Below are positions 56,801 through 64,000 of a DNA stretch of 64,000 nt, in pieces. A program made the position numbers and the translations under genes. Each line of letters starts with the position of its first letter. Position 1 is the first letter of the stretch. Under the pieces are notes generated by a model, which searched no databases, was not told the origin of the DNA, and saw only the letters and a program-made list of their open reading frames with translations. The stretch is from Ophiodon elongatus. Lineage: Eukaryota > Chordata > Actinopteri > Perciformes > Hexagrammidae. The stretch spans positions 744,001 to 808,000 of the forward strand of contig JACSYO010002122.1 in assembly GCA_016806645.1 (NCBI GenBank), given 5' to 3'.

Positions 56801-59426
56801 GTTCGAGCTGAAAAAAAATCATATCAACATAACTTAACGAATCACCAGTGAGCACATTGCTGCTCTTTCCTCATCTCACATGTTTTTGTAACTTTTATCC
56901 ATTACATACAGAAACACAAGGTTTTTTAACAGTTTACATGTTGCAGTGAGAACCTGCCAAGGCAAATAATAGCTAACTAGCCAGCTGTTAGAGAAAAATT
57001 GAACTACTTAATGCTTCATCTACGCACTCTTGTCACAATGTAGGAAAGAACATTGCTATCGCCAGGTAATTATTAACACTGATCCACCCGATTTTGTAAT
57101 GTGCTGATGGCTTAATTTCACGTCCACAGAAAGGAGAGAACAGGCTTGTGCTGTGCTGTGATTTTAATGCTCCACAGCAGTTACGAAAAAACATTTTCAA
57201 CCATTATGAATTTGGTGACACCAGCAATATTAACACCAGCATTGATGTGTATCATCAAAGTACAGTCATATAATTTAGTTTAGAGCTAAACAAATGTTTA
57301 AGTGTGCAGTTAATCTTTAAGTGCCGGACTGAAAAGGAATCAGACCTGGAATGTTTAGTTAGAGAAACCCAAGAAGCTTGGTTTCACATGTGTTGTCATG
57401 CAGGACCAGCGATTTGGGGATCTGGGCTGAAGAGGGAGGTAGAGAAGGACGGAGGCAGATAAGTGGGGAAGGGGAGAAAGAAATGCAAGGAATGATAAAG
57501 AGGAAGAAAATTTAGAGGGGGGGGGGGGGAGGGATGACTTGCTACTTTGTGGAGACGTCACCGATAAAGGTAGGGAAAAGCAGACTCACACCAAACGGGG
57601 CTGTTCTCCTGTGTTTGCCTGCATTACCTCTCACCTAATTCTGCCTGTTAGTGTCTGTAATTTAGCTCTGATTGAGCTTAACGAGCAGGCTGGTGTTATG
57701 TCAGAGAGGAGGAGGTTATTGTCGAGGTTTTGCCCTGCTTCCACCGGGGCTCTGGGCGAGGGATGTGCCGGTATAACATTTTAATGCTGTGATTATTGTG
57801 GCCAGTATCACAGTAAACAGTATTATCACGACAATCATCAAACTTTCCTGGATTTACTCCACACCGTGGTTGCCGTGGATTTAATTAAACGTTATACTGC
57901 TGCTTTGTTGGACACAAAAAACACCAAACACAAAAGCAGATTGGTTGTTTCAAACTTTAGACAGTTGCATGTAAATTACTTTAAAAACAGCACCGTGTCT
58001 GTATTTCTAAGGGTGCTTCCACAGCTAACCCGTTTGGGTTGCTTAAAGTTAACTCTTGTCTGTTTGCTCAGTTAGTTCTGTTCGTTTGGGCTGGTGTGGA
58101 AGCTGTCTATTGAAGCCTGGTGCGGACCAAACAACCGAACCAAGACCACATTGTATCGGATCGCGTGATAGCAGATATGTGATTTTAGCATTTTGACATC
58201 TAAACTACAAATAAATCCATGTGTTTGATTGGGAAATCTGGTCAGCAAGCGATCTTATAATTGATCTGTATAAGGCCATGTATGTTACCTATTGATGCAA
58301 ATCAACACGTATGCACGTCAGCGCAAAACAGCGTCCCTAAACAATAGGTCAAAAGCTGTTAAAACCGCTTGGCTTGTATCCAACTCCGTGTAGCCTACTT
58401 TATCAGTTCATTAAGTCCAATAAAAAGTGTGTCAGTGATCCCATAGTAATATGCCTCATCAGGGGCTTTTGTACAGTCCTGTCTCTACCTGTTAGTCATT
58501 ATTCATCATAACATGTGGCCAATTTGCACTCTTAGATTAATAATGCTTATAATTAGTTATTTCTTTGTGAGCTTTGCAACACTGACTTGAATGTAATTTG
58601 ACATAAATGTTTACTTGCCCCTATACAAACAGTTTTATCTATCTTTTATCTAACAAATAAAGTTAATTGTCATCTTGCTGTCAAACTGGCGGCAAACTGC
58701 ACAACACATTAGAGTTTTGCCCACGTCCTTTCTAACACCACACAACTAAACTCCCGTTTTCAGGATAATTGAAATAATTGATTGCACTTCAGCTGATAAA
58801 CTTTGTCTTTACCCGCCGCCATGTTCTCGTGAGTGCACGATCGGTACTTTGCATGTGCAGCTCTCAACAGAGATGTGAACATTCAAATAGAACACAAGTT
58901 CAACAAAGTTCTGTTCAATGTTAAAACACAAATACAATATATAAGAAGGCCCACTCTTTAGCTACGTGAATCATACGGACAAAATACAATGTTTTTAATT
59001 ATTTTTTACAAGTTGCTAGATTTACGAGCCAGACATGGCATTTTACTTGCCCCGGGGAGTCGGGCAAGCCATATTGTTGACCCCTGGTGTGTATATCAGC
59101 ACATCTCTACTCTGTATACCCGCAAAGGCAGACAGACTCGAGGGATTTGGGAGAGACCCACACCGGCCAGACAGAGTGAGGTCAAAGAAAGACATTTTCT
59201 AGTTGGGGGCTTCTTTTGCTGAGTCTAGTTTTTCATTGAAGGGGAAGTTTCCCACAATATATGACCTGGGTTTTGATTTTGGCTCTCGGCTGTAAATTCA
59301 TGCTGTTTTCTTTTAGAAAAAGCTTTTCATGTAACCCACATAGGTGAGTAAGATCTATAAAGGTCTGCTCCAAGTGTGGCAGTCATTTCAACTAGCTTAT
59401 TAGTGCCTCAGCAGTTACAGTGTGTT

Positions 59427-59525
<99 letters not shown>

Positions 59526-60960
59526 GGTGACAATAGTGGACACAGGGGTTAGGGGTACCATTGCTGTGGGCCTGGTGCCTAAATTCTACAGGCTGGACCA
59601 CCAGCCTGGCTGGCTGCCATACTCTGTAGCTTACCATGCTGACAACGGCAAGTAAGTCAAACCACAGTCTTATCTATTCGCTACGGTGCAGCATTGGTTT
59701 CTTGCATGGTTTGGGAAAATGGATTGTGGTCAGTTGGGGCTCCATCCACATAACTACCGTCTCTTTGCATTTTTTTACCAGCATAAAACTTGTTGGTCAC
59801 AGAAAAATCACAGGCAAAGTTATATGCATAATTATTATTTGTAGGACTTTGACTTACAAGTACTTTCTATATAGATTAATTTCGAGTAATCATTTAGTCT
59901 ATAAATATCTGTGTTTCCTACAGGATTTTGTGAGACTATGGTGGGTTTACCTCAGACTGTTTAGGGGTCTTCGTAGGGCAATGCTCCCCCGGAAGAAGTT
60001 AAATGCAAAATGAATGGACTAGATCTATGAAGAACAACATTTATTTGCTCTTGTTACATTTAGGCTACTCAAATACTGTACTCAAGTACACTTTTGAGGT
60101 ACATACTTCCACTACTGTTTAGAGGTAAATATTTAACTTTTAACTTAATGGGAAACACTGAATATAGTAGTAGAAAATAGTTTGCAATTTCTACAATTTC
60201 TCAAAGCTAAAGGTAAATTGCTTGTTTAATCTAACCAATCGTCAAAAACCCAAAGAAAGCAGCAAACCCTTATAATGGAGGAGCTGGAACCAGCGAGTGT
60301 TTAGCATTTTTGCTTGATTAATGACTTGTATGTTACTCTACTGGTATCGTAAACTTGCAGGAGAACACAGAACTGACCAAATTAGTTATTGCTGGCTGCT
60401 TAGAGATCACTCTGTCACTTCACATGCAAATCATTGGATTTATGAAAATGATGATGATCACATCTTCACCCTCTTCACTCTTCCTAGGTTATACAACGGC
60501 AACCCTGTTGGACAGCAATTTGGGCCAAAGTGTGCTCGTGGTGACCGCATTGGCTGTGGAATACACTCTGAAAATATTAAAGCAGGTTTTACTATAGTCT
60601 TTTTCACCAAAAATGGCAAAGAGGTAGGTGTTTTTAATCAGAATTGCATCATCATGCTTTGTTTCAAGCCCGCACCAGCAATAGTTCTGCACTAGCAGAA
60701 CTGTCTGTAAGTTTTTAATGTTATCTGGCGTTTCTTCACCCATTGTTTCCTTACTTCCCTCTCTCATGCAGGTGGGGTCAGTGGAGGTTCCCGTTTCTGC
60801 AGAGGGGCTGTTCCCAGCTGTAGGGATGCATTCCATGGGGGAGGAGGTGAAGGTTGACCTACAGGCAGAGTGGTTCCTGGAGGAAGATGAAAGTATGATG
60901 ATGGTGGACAGCCATGAAGATGACTGGGGGCGGCTTTTCGATGTCAGGGTTAGCGGCACG
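53895..60960 (+). CDS. spryd3: SPRY domain-containing protein 3, N-terminal part (3' exons outside window)
   Basis: Exons in the window are 53895-54022, 55307-55382, 59527-59651, 60488-60623 and 60772-60960 (654 nt, 218 codons), GT-AG with matching phases and ending at a phase-0 donor. The ATG is the first base of its exon and opens MDDINVLHHRCLLNLRRRIRD, like human MDDLNLHYRFLNWRRRIRE, so this start is preferred. The first SPRY/B30.2 domain (residues ~43-210) contains SYQGNSEEVGCYVAG, GVRGTIAVGLVPKFY, DHQPGWLPYSVAYHADNGKL, RIGCGI, FFTKNGKEVG and GLFPAVGMHSMGEEV. It closes with SMMMVDSHEDDWGRLFDVRVSGT. The second SPRY repeat of the ~440-aa family protein is not found before 64000, so it must lie further right. 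SPRY folds bind partner proteins; a specific function for SPRYD3 is not established from this sequence. Confidence 0.94.
57759..59108. mobile_element. Possible hAT-like non-autonomous element, 1.35 kb
   Basis: The left end AGGGATGTGCCGGTATA and the reverse complement of the right end, AGAGATGTGCTGATATA, match at 14 of 17 bases and resemble hAT termini of the 'agggatgtgc' type. Inside, at about 58010-58150, lies a further fish repeat block ('gtgcggaccaaacaaccgaaccaagacc'). There is no transposase frame and no clear 8-bp target duplication. Confidence 0.35.
59431..59522. repeat. (CT)46 microsatellite forming a splice-acceptor pyrimidine tract
   Basis: Forty-six uninterrupted CT units run directly into CTGTAG, the acceptor of the spryd3 exon at 59527. 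The whole polypyrimidine tract is therefore microsatellite. The next in-line A that could serve as a branch point lies upstream of the array, before 59430, about 100 nt from the AG. Confidence 0.9.
60040..60330. repeat. Fragments of two dispersed repeat families
   Basis: At 60062-60118 'ctcaaatactgtactcaagta...acttccactactg' is a right end of the CAGTGGTGGAA MITE family. At about 60170-60330 'tttgcaatttctacaatttctcaaagctaaaggt' and 'cttgattaatgac' resemble the TTAATCGATTA family in inverse orientation. Both are intronic in spryd3. Confidence 0.4.
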
Positions 60961-63779
60961 GTAAGAAGTAAAAAAAGGTCCTTGTGGTTTTTCTCACGGT
61001 TAAAGGAATACGCTGACATTTTGGGAACAGAGATACATGTTGTGTGCAATGTCTTAGCCTCACTTAGTGCAAATATTGCAAGTGTTTTGAGTATTCAGAG
61101 TATCGCTCACACCACTAAGTAGCTACATTATCATACAAGTTTTCAATTGCCAATGTGAGCTGTCTGGTGGCTAAATACAGTTCCAGAAAAGACCGCAAGT
61201 AACAATTATTTCGATCAATGATTTTGTAGGGCTTTATTACATTACCAGAGCTTAAAGTGAACACAATTCTGACCATTATCCAAACAAACTAGAAACCATT
61301 CATTCATATGAAACAGAAAAGCAAACATATTTCACAAATTTTTCAGGCTACCACTTTAAGATCAAGGCCACATATTGTAAATAATCTATGTAATATTCTC
61401 AGTTCACATCATGATTTATCACTTTAACACTATTTTCTGAAATAATAGTGTCGCACACTAGCATATGAGTGGTTATTTGCATTCCTTGTGTTGTAAAGAC
61501 AGAGACAATATACATGAAACCAAACACATCACATATATAGTGTGTTTTTCTAGCATGAATGGGACAGATTATAGTGTGGCTCTTTTGCGCGGTTGCTACC
61601 AGTTCCCTGTGTTTGTTTTGTGCTCTTACGAGATCCTTCAACTGCCTGTTCTTTAGCAAATCCCTCTTTGTTGACAACTGCACTTAATGCAAGAAAGGCT
61701 GTTAGCTGCGATTGCTGCTCTCTCTCTCACAAAGTGAATGAAAGAATGTAAAAACTCTAGGGGATATAATTAAAGCGTGGCATGGCAAGATCATGTACAG
61801 TGGTGCTATCGATCGAACTATTAACCTTTAAACCAGTATGATTCCTACACCTGAGGTGTCTGTGGCAGGAACACTATATACACGAATTTGCAAAAAAAAA
61901 ACTCTTTAATATCAAAGTGAAAACAGAATTTTACAAACTGATGTCAATTAATTAAAAATATATATTTATATTTATATATAATACTTTTTATAGGCATTGT
62001 ACATTGTACAGTGACAGAATTGATTTTGCTAAAGGATATTTCTCCTGGCTGTAACATTTCCAATGAGATGTTAGCATATGCCCTGAACTATGTGTTTATG
62101 CATCCAGGCTGAGAATGTGTTACTCACTTTACATACTTCTTTCATAACATGTCATTATTGGTTTTCACACACTGATAATGTTTATTATCTGACAAAGACT
62201 TTTTATATATTACTGAGGTCTCTCTGCTGAATTTGACATCATGTTTCACCCAAAACTCCAATTTAATAAATCAGCAGTTATAATTGTTTTAACTGCACCC
62301 GTTGAATATTATTTTTTAATTCATAATGTGCATTGAATGTGGCTCCACACATGAACAGCCACAGCAGGAATAGACAACATTGAAATACGTGAATAAACAC
62401 ACACGTTGGCGAGTGCTTTACTATTAGCTTATTATTTTTTTTTGTCGGGAAACTAAATATACAGGAAAACCGTGGCAACAAGAATGACAGTATTGTAGAG
62501 TTCCCCCTAAATTTCTTAAATTAGGCTTTCTGGAGAGCTTATGCCTCATTCAGCGGAGCTGAGCTCCTCGTATTTTGGAACCCTGTTGACTGATATTTGG
62601 CCTTGTCGGTGTGTGGGCTCGATGGTTAGAGTCTTGGTTCATGACTGTTTTCTCGGACGCAGTCTAATCTATGATTCAAATGGCTGTTGTGAGCCACTGG
62701 AATGGAATTCATGTTTGGCAACAACTGTGTAATCGGTGGCATCACAATACTGTATTCCCACCACTTTATTTACAGTAGTGGAACTGTAGCACCTTTGTTC
62801 TGTGTGAAGGTGTGAGCTCTCTTCCCCCCACAACTTAAAAACCACAAAACTACAGACAGGTTTCTCATTGACACCGGGAGCGTTCCAGGCCAAGCTGTGT
62901 GTGGGTCCCGTATGTGGTTATGTGATAAACATGTCTGTCCGCGGTGGTACACAATCATCTCACACACACACACACACACATACACACACACACACACACA
63001 CACATAGAGAGAGAGAGAGTCATCATCATCTTTTCTGAAAGCAGACAGGGATCATAAAAGCAGAGAGCTGTGGGTGAGAAGGATGATTCAACCAGCTGTC
63101 TTGCTCTCCGTCTTTCTGTCTGTCTCTCCCTTCTTCTGTTTTTCTGGACCGAGGAGTGGCAATGGCACGAAATGTGTTGGTGGAGCCAAGTGCCTGGCAG
63201 TCCACCAGGTTGTAAAAATTCAATAAGTGGAGTAACGGGACTCTAAGGAATCTTTTACTCTTTCTCGTGTTATTGGAGGTTTTCACAGCTGGGGTGCCAG
63301 GCTGCATGGTTCGCTCAGCAGTGATTTATTTTCTCTCCCTTTCTTTTGAGTTTTTTCTCATGCTACCATATATGTGGTCATTATTGTGAGAGTTTAAGCG
63401 GGTGATAATACTCAAACTGATAAGGCTATCAAGTTTTGACAAGTACGAGGATTTAGTGTAGACACAGAAGACGGGGAAGGGTGTGGGACAACAGTAGCTG
63501 CTTCCTGGAATGACAGAGAAAGTTTGAGCAACAAAAGAAAGAAAATTAAACTGTGGCAGAGGAAATGAAAAGATGGGAGGAGGAGAAGTAAAGGGAAAGA
63601 AAAGGCTTGTTTTGAAGGCTAGAAGTCTTTGAGTAGCAGGATTAATATGAGGTAAGATTATGCTTTAAGGGCAGAACATGTCAGACACAAGGTGGTCCCA
63701 CTTAATCTCTTTTTTGGTTTTGACTTCTAATTCATTTCATTTTGTGGTTTGAACCAAAAAACTGTCTGAACTTTTCCAA
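60961..63779 (+). other. spryd3 intron after coding exon 5 (open to the right)
   Basis: The donor ACG|GTAAGA is at 60960/60961. No sequence matching the second SPRY repeat was found in 60961-64000 on the plus strand. A fragment of the GAGAGTTAGAT-family head ('ggaatacgctgacattttggga') lies at about 61006-61027, and a (CA)n run at 62960-63004. Confidence 0.6.
62960..63020. repeat. (CA)n and (GA)n microsatellite
   Basis: A CA array with one TACA interruption, followed at once by a short AGAG run. Intronic in spryd3. Confidence 0.9.
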
Positions 63780-64000
63780 GTTTCTACTTTGGATCTTTGA
63801 ACACAGAACTCTCCTCTCCTTGTTTCTCCTCCTTCATCCTCGCCTCCTCACTTCTCTGCTTGTTTCTCCTCTTTTTTCCTTGTTTCTTCTCTCCTCGCCT
63901 CTCTTCACTTCTCTCATTGTTCTCTTGTGCCCTCCTGTCCTTGTTTCTCCCCTTCTTTCATTGTCTCCTCTCCTCTTTTCTCTCCTCATTTCTCTTCTTC
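63780..64000. repeat. Polypyrimidine minisatellite-like tract, cut by window end
   Basis: More than 200 bases are almost entirely C and T on the plus strand, with repeated motifs CTTGTTTCTCCTC, CTCCTC and CACTTCTCT at irregular 25-45 base spacing. It is a long homopurine-homopyrimidine tract that could form H-DNA. It continues beyond the window. Confidence 0.7.

Larger units (their letters stand above)
55383..59526 (+). other. spryd3 intron between coding exons 2 and 3, repeat-rich
   Basis: A 4.1-kb intron. It contains a poly-G tract at about 57519-57531, the TIR-bounded element at 57759-59108, and the CT microsatellite that runs into the acceptor. ORFs at 55574-55837 and 57539-57784 show no family signature. 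Confidence 0.6.

Noticed and set aside
62610..62700. tRNA-like GGGCTCGATGGTTAGAG with a weak B-box-like GATTCAAATGG
   Set aside because: No acceptor or T-stem pairing, the B box is poor, and I see no SINE body. It is too weak to call.
1..64000. CRISPR arrays, operons, rRNA and phage-like systems
   Set aside because: None are present. The sequence is vertebrate, and the tandem arrays seen are micro- and minisatellites without unique spacers.

Overview
This window is genomic DNA of a ray-finned fish, most likely a percomorph teleost. Genes are split by GT-AG introns, intergenic DNA is AT-rich, and microsatellites are abundant. Several dispersed repeat families that I recognise from perch-like fish are present, for example MITEs with CAGTGGTGGAA ends and the 'AACTATGAGATGGATTG...' repeat. 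There is no sign of prokaryotic organisation.

Six protein-coding genes can be assembled from exons, and the exon phases fit throughout. From left to right they are: spats2 (minus strand, 12 coding exons, 497 aa, 3975-17308); pym1 (plus, 3 exons, 207 aa, 22097-24760); mmp19 (plus, 9 exons, 475 aa, 27360-30548); tmem198b (minus, 4 coding exons, 335 aa, 33565-37825); igfbp6 (minus, 4 exons, 201 aa, 45830-48431); and spryd3 (plus, first 5 coding exons, 218 codons, 53895-60960, continuing past the right edge). In human, SPATS2, PYM1, MMP19, TMEM198B, IGFBP6 and SPRYD3 all lie in chromosome band region 12q13. The window is therefore a conserved-synteny block, with the order partly rearranged. The genes do not form one pathway. 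They cover RNA binding (SPATS2), exon-junction-complex recycling (PYM1), extracellular proteolysis (MMP19), a seven-pass membrane protein linked to Wnt signalling (TMEM198), IGF binding (IGFBP6) and a SPRY-domain protein (SPRYD3).

Region by region: 1-3974 is the 3' flank of spats2, with an AT-rich degenerate repeat and two copies of a fish repeat. 3975-19660 is spats2, whose introns hold hairpins, palindromes and repeats. 19660-22000 is the divergent spats2/pym1 intergenic interval, with a non-LTR retrotransposon remnant. 22000-30550 holds pym1 and mmp19. 30550-33000 is flank and repeats. 33000-39100 is tmem198b, with a decayed Harbinger-like transposon in its last intron. 39100-45500 is a repeat-rich gene desert. 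45830-48700 is igfbp6. 48700-51360 is intergenic. 51360-64000 is the promoter and 5' two-fifths or so of spryd3.

I found no convincing undescribed gene system. The more interesting signals are structural: a near-perfect 35-bp-arm hairpin in a spats2 intron; a 40-bp near-palindrome; a 46-unit CT microsatellite that forms the polypyrimidine tract of a spryd3 splice acceptor; an igfbp6 whose N-terminal domain lacks several family cysteines; an upstream ORF overlapping the mmp19 start; and an intact tmem198b whose human counterpart is annotated as a pseudogene. All exon coordinates were read by hand and have not been checked against transcripts.
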